A stretch of DNA of 64,000 bases from Aureispira sp964404215 (GCA_964404215.1 CAYOJF010000010.1:3922-67921); one strand, 5' to 3'; counted from the first letter of the stretch, positions 8,534 to 18,595 are shown. A program made the numbers and translations. The notes: a model not told the origin generated them from the sequence alone.

Positions 8534-10030
8534 ATGTCATTATTACATCGAATAAGCTTATTGATGGTATTACTAGGACTCTGTACTTTTGCTCAAGCAC
8601 AGAAACCACCAAAATACGCTTTCAAAAAAAAAGCCGACACCACCACCTACGAAAAAGGAGAAAATATTTACTTAATTCATCAAATTTATAAACAATGGGA
8701 TGGAGAAAAGTTCAAATATGGATTCTATAAAAAAGATACAGAAGAGCATCTAACTGAAGCCGTCTACGATACCCTACATTATAAGTACCTACACAAAAAA
8801 AGATTTGGGTTCTATCATGCCAAAAAGAGCAATAAATGGGGCTTATTAAAAGAAGATAGAAGTATTTGGGTACCTTTTAATTATGATAAACTACACTACA
8901 ACTCTCATATCAAAGATTATTACATCAGTGTAGAAAATCAAGGTAAATATGGAATTCTGGATGGGGATGGTAAGGTGATTTTATCTGCGATCTATGACGA
9001 TATTCTTTATGATGGTGTCAACTACAAAGTCATACAAAATGGAAAAACTGGTATTATGGACTCTGTAGGTAAAGAATTGATTCCTGTTTGCTTTGATGTC
9101 ATCTTGTATGATAAAAAATTTGAAGCACAACAATTGCAGAAAGACGGTAAATGGTCGCTCCTTAACTGGAACAAATCTAACCCCTGCCAACCTGTACAGA
9201 AGTATGACCAAATTGAAAAACATATTAATGACTTTTTTGTAGCTAGAGATGATACCAAGTATGGTTTAGTAGATATCAATGGCAAAGAAATACTCCCTTT
9301 TGAGTATGAGTACATGAGTCCATTTTTTGTTAAATTCTTAGGAGCTCTACTCGTAGGTAAAGATGGGAAAGTAGGTTTGCTCAAAGTCCTTGCAGATGGT
9401 ACCATAGAAACAAAAGTTCCTATTGCCTATCACGACATTTGGGTGGACAAACGAAACAATAAACTAAAAGTCAAACTAGGAGACAAAATTGATTATTATT
9501 ACGACGATCAGACACTCTACGAAATGGCATATAACGATGTCGTTTATTATGAACGTATCAATAGATGTATGGTCAAAAAAGGCAAAAAATGGGGTATGCT
9601 CACCTTAGATGGGGAGACTGTTATTCCTATTGCTTATAGCAGGATTCATATCATGGAGAATAAGCAGTTTATGGTACAAAAAGGTACTAAATGGGGCGTA
9701 TTAGATGACAAAGGGCGTCAACTATTAGCTCCTATCTATGATGAATTTGATTTCCGTCCCGAAAAGAAAATTTTCTTTGTCAATAAAAAAGGTCTTTGGG
9801 GCATTGTCTCGTTACGAGATGGAGTCGTTTTACCTCCCAAATATCAAGAAATGTTTGCTCTACCCAATCGTAAGTTTTTAGTCAAACAGAAAGATAAATG
9901 GGGAATTGTAGCATCAGGAGGGCGTGTGATTATTCCTTTGGAGTATGACTCTTATCAATACAAATACAAAATGAGTGAAGTAAAACTCATCAATGCTAGT
10001 GGACAAGTCAAAAAATATAGAATACAGTAA
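8534..10030 (+). CDS. Secreted WG-repeat protein
   Basis: 498 residues with a signal peptide cleaved after about residue 22 (CTFAQAQ). The rest is a tandem array of about nine WG (KWG) repeats, each beginning with a core like KWGLL, KYGIL, KTGIM or KWGVL and ending in a turn such as PIAYSRI or PIYDEF, spaced 40-60 residues apart. Such repeats form beta-propeller-like or solenoid folds, presumably for binding. No catalytic domain or T9SS tail is seen, so a periplasmic or outer-membrane-associated location is likely. It is monocistronic and followed by a repeat element and a terminator. The ligand is unknown. Confidence 0.85.
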   Translation: MSLLHRISLLMVLLGLCTFAQAQKPPKYAFKKKADTTTYEKGENIYLIHQIYKQWDGEKFKYGFYKKDTEEHLTEAVYDTLHYKYLHKKRFGFYHAKKSNKWGLLKEDRSIWVPFNYDKLHYNSHIKDYYISVENQGKYGILDGDGKVILSAIYDDILYDGVNYKVIQNGKTGIMDSVGKELIPVCFDVILYDKKFEAQQLQKDGKWSLLNWNKSNPCQPVQKYDQIEKHINDFFVARDDTKYGLVDINGKEILPFEYEYMSPFFVKFLGALLVGKDGKVGLLKVLADGTIETKVPIAYHDIWVDKRNNKLKVKLGDKIDYYYDDQTLYEMAYNDVVYYERINRCMVKKGKKWGMLTLDGETVIPIAYSRIHIMENKQFMVQKGTKWGVLDDKGRQLLAPIYDEFDFRPEKKIFFVNKKGLWGIVSLRDGVVLPPKYQEMFALPNRKFLVKQKDKWGIVASGGRVIIPLEYDSYQYKYKMSEVKLINASGQVKKYRIQ

Positions 10031-10042
10031 GCATATATCTAA

Positions 10043-10204
10043 TTAAGTAATCTCACAAAAGAAATCGTAGAATGAAAAGAGGATGGCTTTTAGTAGTTTG
10101 GAGGCAAAAAACGTAGCTTTAGCGGGCTAAAGCGAGGCTTTTTAACGATCAAAATGCGAAAAGTAGGCTTTTTTTACTGCGGGAACATTTGTGCGATTAC
10201 TTAA
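10043..10204. repeat. Type B inverted-repeat element (162 bp)
   Basis: The terminal inverted repeats TTAAGTAATCTCACAAA (10043-10059) and TTTGTGCGATTACTTAA (10188-10204) match at 16 of 17 bases. The core has the palindrome-like ACGTAGCTTTAGCGGG and GCTAAAGCGAGGC (10109-10140), which recurs inverted in the copy at 18636-18858. It has no coding capacity. Its right end abuts the terminator shared by the two convergent genes. Confidence 0.72.
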
Positions 10205-10242
10205 AGAGCCTCGCTAATAGACACTATTTAGCGGGGCTTTTT
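10203..10242. terminator. Bidirectional terminator between convergent genes
   Basis: AGCCTCGCTAA (from 10207) pairs with TTAGCGGGGCT (to 10238) with G-T wobbles, flanked by AAA on the left and TTTTT on the right, so it can act in both directions. The metallophosphoesterase stop codon (10224-10226) lies in its loop. Confidence 0.7.
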
Positions 10243-11063
10243 AGTAATCGAAACAAAGTAATCTCAGGACGTACATTGAATCGAACTTGCCAGAGATGTC
10301 CTAATGCTCGATTGACGTACAGAATACGTCCATCTTCTAATTCAATTTTGCCTGACGCATAGGCTTTATTTTTGATTGGTAGCATAGGCGGAGGCAAAAA
10401 AGGAGGTTTGCATTGTCCTCCATGCGTATGCCCTGCTAGGATCCATCCTTGGTAACCACTCCAGACATCTATATCCGCGACATCAGGATTGTGGCAAAGG
10501 ACTATATTTGCTTCTGAGGAGTTAAGAGTAGGCATTATTTTTTCGGGATAAAAATTAGTGCCCCAATAATCATCTATTCCTACTATATTCAATCCTTTTA
10601 TAGTGACTTTTTCGTTTCGCAAAATAGATACACCTGCTTTATTCAATATGTCTATAATATTATTGGCTACTGTTGGTTCATTCCAATTTTTACCATAATC
10701 ATGGTTTCCTAATATCCCAACTGTCCCTATTTCCCCCTTTACTGCATATTTAAACACCGCTTCCAGATCTTTTACTTGTTGAGCAGATTCATAGCTCACA
10801 AAATCTCCTGTATAAACAACAATATCAGGCTCTTTCTGCTGAGCGATCTTAAAAGATTCGATCAGATATTGCCAATCAAATCTAGTCCCCACATGCAAGT
10901 CACTGATTTGCATCAATAATTTCCCTTCTAGTTCTTCTGGAAGATTATCAATAGGCATATCCAATTCGACATATTCGACCCAAAAAGGCTCGACTTGCCA
11001 AGTATACAAACCTGTCAAGACTCCTGTAGCAGCTAATCCTTTCAAAAAATTCCTTCGTTTCAT
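10224..11063 (-). CDS. Tat-exported metallophosphoesterase (YkuE/LpxG-like)
   Basis: 279-residue calcineurin-like phosphoesterase. The metal-binding motifs are all present: DLH (Asp55, His57), GD (Asp87), GNHD (Asn120, His121), His191 and GHTHGG (His212, His214). The N-terminus carries the twin-arginine pattern RRNFLKGL followed by a hydrophobic stretch, so it should be exported folded, with metals, and stay membrane-attached on the outer face of the inner membrane. Relatives of this type act on phospholipids or UDP-diacylglucosamine; the substrate here is not determined. ATG start at 11063. No operon partner. Confidence 0.88.
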   Translation of the reverse strand: MKRRNFLKGLAATGVLTGLYTWQVEPFWVEYVELDMPIDNLPEELEGKLLMQISDLHVGTRFDWQYLIESFKIAQQKEPDIVVYTGDFVSYESAQQVKDLEAVFKYAVKGEIGTVGILGNHDYGKNWNEPTVANNIIDILNKAGVSILRNEKVTIKGLNIVGIDDYWGTNFYPEKIMPTLNSSEANIVLCHNPDVADIDVWSGYQGWILAGHTHGGQCKPPFLPPPMLPIKNKAYASGKIELEDGRILYVNRALGHLWQVRFNVRPEITLFRLLKSPAK

Positions 11064-11187
11064 TCTTGATTCAAATTTAAGTAGATTGATTTAAACAAAA
11101 ATAGCTGAAAGAAACCCTATTCAGAGTATTTCTTCCAGCTATTCTACTATTACATTGAGTATACTGCTCCTTAGTGGAGTATTTGGT

Positions 11188-13161
11188 TTATTTGAATCGT
11201 AATTGTAAGTTAAGTTTAAAATACATTTTCCCATCATCTTGATATAAAGTACCATAACGGTGCCTACTAGTAGATGGAGTATCCAATTTGATATTATTGT
11301 AAAGATATTCCTTTAGAATTTTTGCCTCTGTAATATGGAAACCTCCTATTTCTCCTGTTTTCTTCATTACAATAGTTCCATTCGCTTCATAATTTCCATC
11401 CCATTTACTTCCTGCAAATAAACCTAACAAAATATCTACTAATAATTTTTTAATTTTTATTACTAAACTATTTTTATCTCTATAATTAATAACCTTTTTA
11501 AGGCTTCCTTCTTCATCAATATAATCAATAATATTGTTGATCTCTGAAATTCTATTTTTATAAAAAGCTATTAAAACATAACCAATAATTTGAGGCATAT
11601 GAGAATCAACTAATTCTAAATTATAATTCATTGTTTCTCTTTCGGCTCCATCATAATGAAGTACACCTCCTTTCTGTTCTATAGCATACAGCTTATCTAC
11701 TAATTTAGTTCTAGTGGCTATACTATTGATTTCTAACAAATCTTTTGTTGTCAACCCTTTTACTTCAAATACAAAATTAGTATTACCTGATGCATTAAGC
11801 AAAGTTGGTTTACTTCCAAGATAAGACTTTATCCCAAATCCCTCTTTTTCTTTTCTGAATGTAGAAGTAGAGATATCTAGTTCAATATCTGCTTTCTGCT
11901 TACTAGTACCTCCTTTAACTGATTCTATCCCTAAATTTTGTTGAATAGCTGTTAATTCAGGTAATTGGAATGCTCGCCCTTTTCCTGATTTAACTAACTC
12001 AATCAAATCACTATATCTTAAATCCCCTAGTAATTTAGTGATATCAACAACTCTAATTTTTTTTGTAACAAGTGACCTAACCTCTACACTATTTCCATCT
12101 ATGATACAAAAATCAAATTTTGAATTTTGAGTAGTAACCTTATGAATTTTGAAATAGTTATCTTGAAGGGTTGTATCACTGTTCAATAAATGTAACTTTT
12201 GTTGTATTAACAATTTTACAAAAACTAAAAACTCTGTCCACTCTCCTCTGTTTTTTCCTTTTTTCATTTCTTTAGGTTTGTTCTGATCTAGTATCTCCGT
12301 ATATCGAATAAGTTGCTTTCCAACAGTCTGTATAGCATCAATAGCAACACTATTCCCAAGTTGTTTAATCCCTTGTGTCTTACTCACTGGAAATTCAAAA
12401 TTATCGGGAAAACCTTGCATTTTTTTTCCTTCCTTAATAGAAAGTTGTTTTACAACTCCATCAACTAAATAAGCATCCCAGTTATGTCTATCATTTATTT
12501 TAGAACCTCTCCCCCCAACTCGTAAGGTATACCCAATCTCTCTACTGCACTTTCCTTCCCATACATCACTCATATTATACTTAAGAGATACAGGCGGTGG
12601 GTAACTAAATCCTTTCAAAATACCTTCCTCCCTAAATCCAACCATAAAAGCTCTTGGACGTAATTGAGGTAGTCCGTAGTCAGAAGCTTTTACTATCTTA
12701 CAATAAAAACTATAACCTAACTCTTCTTCTAATATTGTTCGGATGGTCTGAAATGTTTTCCCCCCATCATGAGAAACAATTCCTCTTACATTTTCTAAAA
12801 AAAATGCCTTAGGTCTCTTAACATCTATAATCTCTGCTATGCTAAAAAATAAATTACCTCGCTCTGAATTACGTACGTCTTCAAATCCATTCTTATAACC
12901 CGCTTGGCTAAATGGTTGACAAGGAAACCCTGCACATAATACATCGAAGTCAGGTATTTCCTGTGGAACAATATTTCTTATATCATCATTGAAATTCCCT
13001 TTTTCAAACAAGCTAGCATCAATCTTCCTAAAATTATGCTCATAAGTTTTTCTTGCATACTTATCTTTTTCAGATACGAATACACATTTTCCACCTAAAT
13101 TATGCATAGCTAGGTGAAAACCTCCTATTCCTGCAAACAAATCTATAAACGTAAATGACAT
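11188..13161 (-). CDS. Fused restriction-modification enzyme: C5-cytosine methyltransferase plus HpaII-like endonuclease
   Basis: 657 residues with two complete parts. Residues 1-290 are a DNA cytosine-5 methyltransferase: motif I DLFAGIGG (7-14), catalytic Cys81 in GFPCQPFSQ, ENV (123-125), QLRPR (166-170), MQGFP (248-252) and QLGNS (267-271), with a short target-recognition region at about 175-240. Residues 299-657 match HpaII-family nucleases: KNRGEWTE, KADIELD (424-430), GIKSYLGSKPTLLNASG and the C-terminal DTPSTSRHRYG. The join is KPKE then Met299. An ATG at 12267 preceded by A-rich sequence looks like the old nuclease start, so separate nuclease synthesis is possible. HpaII relatives cut CCGG; the site here is inferred. 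It starts 9 bp after tex. Confidence 0.85.
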   Translation of the reverse strand: MSFTFIDLFAGIGGFHLAMHNLGGKCVFVSEKDKYARKTYEHNFRKIDASLFEKGNFNDDIRNIVPQEIPDFDVLCAGFPCQPFSQAGYKNGFEDVRNSERGNLFFSIAEIIDVKRPKAFFLENVRGIVSHDGGKTFQTIRTILEEELGYSFYCKIVKASDYGLPQLRPRAFMVGFREEGILKGFSYPPPVSLKYNMSDVWEGKCSREIGYTLRVGGRGSKINDRHNWDAYLVDGVVKQLSIKEGKKMQGFPDNFEFPVSKTQGIKQLGNSVAIDAIQTVGKQLIRYTEILDQNKPKEMKKGKNRGEWTEFLVFVKLLIQQKLHLLNSDTTLQDNYFKIHKVTTQNSKFDFCIIDGNSVEVRSLVTKKIRVVDITKLLGDLRYSDLIELVKSGKGRAFQLPELTAIQQNLGIESVKGGTSKQKADIELDISTSTFRKEKEGFGIKSYLGSKPTLLNASGNTNFVFEVKGLTTKDLLEINSIATRTKLVDKLYAIEQKGGVLHYDGAERETMNYNLELVDSHMPQIIGYVLIAFYKNRISEINNIIDYIDEEGSLKKVINYRDKNSLVIKIKKLLVDILLGLFAGSKWDGNYEANGTIVMKKTGEIGGFHITEAKILKEYLYNNIKLDTPSTSRHRYGTLYQDDGKMYFKLNLQLRFK

Positions 13162-13170
13162 TTGATTTCT

Positions 13171-15279
13171 TTAATCCACTAATGATAATTGAATTCTTTT
13201 TCGTGTTTTGTCCACTTCTAATACCGTCACTTCAAGTTCTTGTCCCAGCTTAACAATCGTACTTGGGTCTTCTACATATTTAGTAGCCATCTTGGATTTG
13301 TGTACCAATCCATTTTCCTTGATTCCTATATCAACAAAAGCACCAAAGGCTGTGATATTAGTAACAACACCTGGTAATTTCATGCCACTGTTAATCTCTT
13401 CGATAGTACTAATATCTGCGAAAGAAAAGACAGCACGCGTAGCACGTGGATCCCGTCCTGGCTTTTCGAGCTCTGCCATAATATCTTGTAAGGTTGGAAG
13501 TCCAACTTTAGTCGTAATATATTTTTTCAAATCTACTTGAGCCCGCAAATCTGCATTAGTAATCAAATCTGCTACTTTGCATCCTACATCTTTTGCCATT
13601 TTGCGAACAATAGAATAGGATTCGGGATGTACCGCAGTACTATCTAGCGGATTTTTGGCATTTTTGATACGCAAAAAACCAGCCGCTTGCTCAAAAGCTT
13701 TGCCCCCCAATCGAGGAACTTCTTTCAAATCTTTACGACTCTCAAAAGCTCCATTTGCTTTTCGATACGCAACAATATTACGAGCCAAACTATATCCTAG
13801 ACCAGATACATAGGTCAACAAATGCTCTGAAGCGGTATTCAAATCTACCCCTACTGCATTGACACAACTTTCTACTACAGCATCTAGTTTGCCTTGTAAT
13901 TTCTTCTGATTGACATCATGTTGATACTGCCCTACTCCTATTGATTTGGGGTCAATTTTGACCAACTCTGCCAAAGGATCCACTAGTCTACGACCAATAG
14001 AAACCGCTCCACGTACCGTAATATCTTCGTTCGGAAATTCTTTGCGGGCAATATCTGAAGCAGAATAAATAGAAGCTCCATTTTCATTGACTAAAAATAC
14101 ATTGACAGTATGTCCAAATCGAAGTCCTTTGACAAATTTTTCCGTCTCTCTTCCTCCTGTTCCATTACCGATCGCGATCGCTTCTGTCTCGTATTTTTTA
14201 ACCAATCGTTGCAAAGTTCGTTCTGCTTCAGCTGTTCGGCTCCGTGGTGGAGTTGGGTAGATAACTGTACTCTCCAACAAATCCCCTGTATCCGACAAAC
14301 AAACAACCTTACAGCCTGTCGCATATCCTGGATCTATCGCAATTACCTTTTTTTGTCCTAAAGGCGGTGCCAATAAAAGCTGTCGCAGATTATTCGCAAA
14401 AACATCTATTGAGTAGTCATCTGCCTTTGCTTTATATAAATTTCGAAACTCTGTACTCATAGAAGGTTTTAAGAGTCGTTTGTAGGCATCAGTAATAGCA
14501 TCTGCCAAATCATCTTCTGCAGCAGATTCTCCTTTGATATAAATTCTATCAATACTAGACAAAACTCTATTTTGATCTGGTTCTATATTTGTACGCAAAT
14601 AGCCTTCATTTTCAGCTCTCAATATAGCTAGCAACTGATGTGGCAATACTTTTTTGAGCGGTTTTTCAAACTCAAAGTAGTCCTTATATTTAATTGCTTC
14701 TTCTTTTTTGGAAGCCACTACTTTTGCTGTACTAGTTGCCCATTTATCAAAATGATTCCGAACAGTTGTTCTTACTTTTTCATCTTCATTGATCCACTCT
14801 GCTACAATATCTCTTGCCCCTTGCAATGCATCCTCTATATCTTTCACTTCTCCTTTTACAAAAGCCTTAGCATCTTGTTCCAAATCTCGTGTTCGTTGAG
14901 CCATTACAATTTTCGCCAACGGTTCCAATCCTTTTGCTCTTGCCTTTGCTGCTCGTGTTTGTCGTTTTTTCTTGTAGGGCAAATAAATATCCTCCAGTTT
15001 AGTCAAATCAAAAGTCGTCTCAATTCTTTTTTTGAGCTCTGTCGTAAGTTTATCTTGATCTTCTATTGCCTTTAGTATGGTTGCTTGCCTTTTTAGTACA
15101 TCTTTCTGTCTTTCCCATTCCTCAAAAACCTGCATAATCACTACTTCATCTAGGCTTCCTGTTGCCTCTTTTCTATATCGTGCTATGAATGGTATGGTAG
15201 CCCCCCCTTCAAATAGTTCAATAATATTTTCTACTTGTTGGGTACTTAAATTTAGTTGCTCCGCTATTCTATTTATCAT
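13171..15279 (-). CDS. tex: Tex family RNA-binding transcription accessory protein
   Basis: 702 residues, close to the usual Tex length. The N-terminal helical region contains GATIPFIARYRKEATGSLDE, the YqgF-like nuclease fold follows (KKVIAIDPGYATGCKV near 310), then tandem helix-hairpin-helix motifs (LTYVSGLGYSLARNIVAYR) and a C-terminal S1 domain (LPGVVTNITAFGAFVDIG to the end). Tex binds RNA and influences transcription and RNA turnover. The ATG at 15279 follows an inverted-repeat element. The restriction-modification gene begins 9 bp after its stop, so the two probably share a transcript, an odd pairing that suggests the RM gene was inserted behind a steadily expressed host gene. Confidence 0.95.
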   Translation of the reverse strand: MINRIAEQLNLSTQQVENIIELFEGGATIPFIARYRKEATGSLDEVVIMQVFEEWERQKDVLKRQATILKAIEDQDKLTTELKKRIETTFDLTKLEDIYLPYKKKRQTRAAKARAKGLEPLAKIVMAQRTRDLEQDAKAFVKGEVKDIEDALQGARDIVAEWINEDEKVRTTVRNHFDKWATSTAKVVASKKEEAIKYKDYFEFEKPLKKVLPHQLLAILRAENEGYLRTNIEPDQNRVLSSIDRIYIKGESAAEDDLADAITDAYKRLLKPSMSTEFRNLYKAKADDYSIDVFANNLRQLLLAPPLGQKKVIAIDPGYATGCKVVCLSDTGDLLESTVIYPTPPRSRTAEAERTLQRLVKKYETEAIAIGNGTGGRETEKFVKGLRFGHTVNVFLVNENGASIYSASDIARKEFPNEDITVRGAVSIGRRLVDPLAELVKIDPKSIGVGQYQHDVNQKKLQGKLDAVVESCVNAVGVDLNTASEHLLTYVSGLGYSLARNIVAYRKANGAFESRKDLKEVPRLGGKAFEQAAGFLRIKNAKNPLDSTAVHPESYSIVRKMAKDVGCKVADLITNADLRAQVDLKKYITTKVGLPTLQDIMAELEKPGRDPRATRAVFSFADISTIEEINSGMKLPGVVTNITAFGAFVDIGIKENGLVHKSKMATKYVEDPSTIVKLGQELEVTVLEVDKTRKRIQLSLVD

Positions 15280-15310
15280 ATTTTATTGGAATTTCTTTGA
15301 TGTATTCAAT

Positions 15311-15575
15311 GAAGTTGTTTAAAAAGTCTCTTCCTGTTCAAATGAAATATCTTTTTCTGTTATTTTTCGTTAAAAATTAGTTGATGAACGCAGTAGAATA
15401 TCCTAGAGGATGTTCTACAACGAGAAACCTAAGGCATCCGCTCGCGGTTCTCTTCATTAAGTGTCTAAAAGACACTTACCCCAAATGGGGTACATTCGAT
15501 CATAGCCAAATTTTTGCCTCAATTAACAAAAAAATCTTACTCATTTCACTACAAATGGACTTTTTAAACAACTTC
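15311..15575. repeat. Type C inverted-repeat element (265 bp)
   Basis: Perfect 18-bp terminal inverted repeats, GAAGTTGTTTAAAAAGTC (15311-15328) and GACTTTTTAAACAACTTC (15558-15575), are flanked by AAT on both sides. The interior is non-coding and includes the hairpin-forming GTGTCTAAAAGACAC (15459-15473) and a GCCTCAATTAAC stretch resembling part of the type A copy at 48741-48964. The first 38 bases are nearly repeated at 32064-32101. It lies between tex and the histidine kinase, which accounts for most of that gap. Confidence 0.75.
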
Positions 15576-15628
15576 AATCTTTAGATTTGTATTAGCTTTT
15601 CAAAACTAACACCAAATAGTTGACAAAT

Positions 15629-18550
15629 TTACGTATTATCAGCTTGATAGACAAATTTAGGTAAATTTATGTAAGCAATTGTTCCTGTAGGAGCCCCCGT
15701 TTCGTCATACTTATCTCTGATTCTGAAATGTAAGTCTACCTTATATGTTTCATTAATTACCTCTATTCGTTCTTTGATGTTTTGTATACCAATCGATTTT
15801 TTATTCCTCATCCATTTACTCTTTTTTCTAGAAGCTTTACGTCCTACCCCATTATCTTCTACAATGATTTCGATCCGATCTTCCCCTACTTTTTTGACTA
15901 TGACTTCTATTACTCCTTCTTCATTAGGGGTTACTCCATGTAGTATAGAATTTTCGATCAAAGGCTGTATCAACATAGGAGGGATATAAAAGGCATCCAA
16001 AATAGAATCTTCTGTGACCATTACTTCTATTTCATAAGCACTCCCTAAACGCATTTTTTCTAAATCAATATAGATCGTCAACATCTCCAATTCAGCACGT
16101 AGAGGTAAAAAACTATACTTAGAGTTTTCCAAAACTCTCCTAATCAAATTGGCAAAACTAGAAAGATACGTAGCTGATTTATCCACATCCTGCAAGGTGA
16201 CATATCCTAATATAGAATTCAAGGCATTAAAAATGAAGTGTGGGTTCATTTGTGTCCGAAGCAATTTGAGTTGCGAATTGACGAGCAGTCGCTGCAAATT
16301 ATTACGCCGTTTTTGCACACTGATCACTATCCAAGCAATACTACCAATTACAGTTATCAGTACTATATACAATAACAACTGGAAATAAACTGTCTGCGTA
16401 AAATAAGGCTTAATTTGGATAGAAAGCTGGCGTATCAGAGTCCCTCCTTCTTTTTTCTTGCGTATCAATACCTTATATTCTCCAGCTGGAAGATTGAAGT
16501 AATTCAGTGTATAATTAGAGGTTTCGTACCACACCGTGTCAAGGCTATTGGTAGACAATAGTGCATATTCAAATACTTCTGGCTCTCGCACCCCAAAGTT
16601 TATATTCGTGAAAGTAATTTGTATTTGATTTTGATCTGGTTCTAAGATTAACTCATTTCCTTCTAGTGGGTAGAGTTGTCCATTCACACTCACTTTTGAG
16701 ATAAAAAAATTAGCTTTTACTACTGGAAGTGCTAGCAAGTTAGTCGAAAAAGAGACCATTTTTTGATCAACAATAGCGTAGATAGTATCTTGATAGCAAA
16801 CCAAATCATTTACCACTCCATTGGTAAGATAACGGCTCAATGTATACTTTCGTAGACTAGGCAAAAAATCAATTCGGCTAATTCCATTATTAGTAGCTAC
16901 CCAAGCCGTTGTGTCATTTACCAATAAGAGATCATTTACATAATTGCTACCTATACCCTGATCCAAATCTACTCTAATCGGTTCATTTTCTTGACCTGAA
17001 TAAATGAAAACTCCATGCGACTGTGTAGTCACAAAAATTGTTTTATCTGTATTTCCCTGAATATTAACAATCGTATAATTATCAGAACCCTCTATTGAAG
17101 GCTCCATTTTATTCTGCTTCAAATTATACACCCCTATTCCTCGTGTTGTTCCTAACCAACAAGTAGTATCATTGACTTGAGTCGTAAAATTGACCCATTC
17201 ATTGTATCCTATTTCTTGACTACTCCATATTTTTTTTATTTGGTCATTGAGCCGTATAATACCGAAAGATGTACTAACCATAATAGTATGGTCTTCTAGT
17301 ATGTTCATTGACTTAATATGCCCTCCGAGATTATATCTTTTCTTTTTATAATTTTGATAATAGTGATTTCTAACTAGAAAATAATCTTTCCATTTGATAA
17401 AAACCTGAATTTGATTAGGTAGAATAATATTCTCCGAAATCTCGGTTATCAATTCATACCCCCCTTCTCTTTTTTGAAAAATTCCTTTATTTGTTTTGAT
17501 ATACAGCTTCCCCTCCTCATGAGTCATGGCTTCTACTATTTCGTTCGGCTCTAATATCTGTTCTCTTTGAATAGCGAGAGAATTGGACAACAACAATCCC
17601 TGCCGATTAGTCGAAAAAACAACTTGTCCGTCAGTTAATTGGTGAATGTCATTGATAACATAGTTGGATAGTAGTCTGCGGGCAGTACGCTCTGACCAAT
17701 CTAAGACAATTCCTTTCTCTGAAATTTGGGCAATACTCCCACAATTCAACTGTCGATATCCTTTTACTCGGCTAAAATCACCATATATAGTATCTAATAC
17801 TTCCTCATTTAGATCTTCTTTTATCACAAAACCACTCTTATTCTTTACCAGAATAGAATCTCCAAACAAATGTAAAGAACGTATATGAGGTACTTCATTC
17901 AAGCGGTAGCGTATCTTATCAAAAAAAAGCTCTTGTTCTTCATCCTCCACTAAAGTTATCGTGGTTAATAAACTATCAAACTGCGGCTTTGTCCTTATTT
18001 GATATCTGGTTACCTCTTCTTCTTTGATCCGATATATCCTAAGATGAGTAGCTTGAAAGGGGTAGTACTCTTGTAACCAAACTGTACCATTCGAAAGACA
18101 TACCATATCCTGTATCCAAGAAGTACCTAATTTTTGGGTTAACGTATCATTCCATGGAGGAATAATAATTTCATTCTTCTTTTTATCATAAAAAGATACT
18201 CCTTTCTGATAAGTCAATTGCCAAATATGCCCTTTCCTATCTTCATATAAATCAAGTACCTCATTAGTCAATAATCCATCATCAATCGTATAGTTATCAA
18301 AATTAGTCCCATCATACCTAAATACCCCACAGTCCGATCCTAACCACAGATACCCTTGTTGGTCCTCTAGCATATTATAAAACAATACACCATCAGCCTT
18401 TCGGTTTTTTACTAACGGGACAATATGCAAGTCGCTCTGAGCATAAAGTAGTGGAGCCCCCAGTAACCAAAATACATAGCCGTAAGTCAGCAGATAAGCA
18501 TATCTTCTCGCTAAAAAAGTACTATATTTTTTCCACTCCATTAGGTTCAT
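15629..18550 (-). CDS. LytS-type sensor histidine kinase with two-component-regulator beta-propellers
   Basis: 973 residues. After a signal-anchor at the N-terminus comes a long extracytoplasmic region of regulator-propeller repeats (units such as YLWLGSDCGVFRYDG, TTCWLGTTRGIGVYN and TAWVATNNGISR), a Y_Y_Y-like beta-sandwich around 640-705, one membrane segment at about 722-745, then a His_kinase/HATPase region. The phosphoacceptor is His771 in QMNPHFIFNALN; the ATP-binding N-box is IENSILHG and a G-box is EDNGVGRK. The LytTR regulator encoded divergently at 18943 is the obvious partner. The signal sensed is unknown; many such propeller kinases in this phylum respond to glycans. Confidence 0.92.
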   Translation of the reverse strand: MNLMEWKKYSTFLARRYAYLLTYGYVFWLLGAPLLYAQSDLHIVPLVKNRKADGVLFYNMLEDQQGYLWLGSDCGVFRYDGTNFDNYTIDDGLLTNEVLDLYEDRKGHIWQLTYQKGVSFYDKKKNEIIIPPWNDTLTQKLGTSWIQDMVCLSNGTVWLQEYYPFQATHLRIYRIKEEEVTRYQIRTKPQFDSLLTTITLVEDEEQELFFDKIRYRLNEVPHIRSLHLFGDSILVKNKSGFVIKEDLNEEVLDTIYGDFSRVKGYRQLNCGSIAQISEKGIVLDWSERTARRLLSNYVINDIHQLTDGQVVFSTNRQGLLLSNSLAIQREQILEPNEIVEAMTHEEGKLYIKTNKGIFQKREGGYELITEISENIILPNQIQVFIKWKDYFLVRNHYYQNYKKKRYNLGGHIKSMNILEDHTIMVSTSFGIIRLNDQIKKIWSSQEIGYNEWVNFTTQVNDTTCWLGTTRGIGVYNLKQNKMEPSIEGSDNYTIVNIQGNTDKTIFVTTQSHGVFIYSGQENEPIRVDLDQGIGSNYVNDLLLVNDTTAWVATNNGISRIDFLPSLRKYTLSRYLTNGVVNDLVCYQDTIYAIVDQKMVSFSTNLLALPVVKANFFISKVSVNGQLYPLEGNELILEPDQNQIQITFTNINFGVREPEVFEYALLSTNSLDTVWYETSNYTLNYFNLPAGEYKVLIRKKKEGGTLIRQLSIQIKPYFTQTVYFQLLLYIVLITVIGSIAWIVISVQKRRNNLQRLLVNSQLKLLRTQMNPHFIFNALNSILGYVTLQDVDKSATYLSSFANLIRRVLENSKYSFLPLRAELEMLTIYIDLEKMRLGSAYEIEVMVTEDSILDAFYIPPMLIQPLIENSILHGVTPNEEGVIEVIVKKVGEDRIEIIVEDNGVGRKASRKKSKWMRNKKSIGIQNIKERIEVINETYKVDLHFRIRDKYDETGAPTGTIAYINLPKFVYQADNT

Positions 18551-18595
18551 ATCTATTTTTGTAAGTAGGCTTGCTATACATAACCTGATGGCTAT

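Noticed and set aside
15459..15500. CRISPR-like repeat or small RNA gene in the tex upstream region
   Set aside because: The hairpins belong to the type C element; there is no regular repeat-spacer structure.
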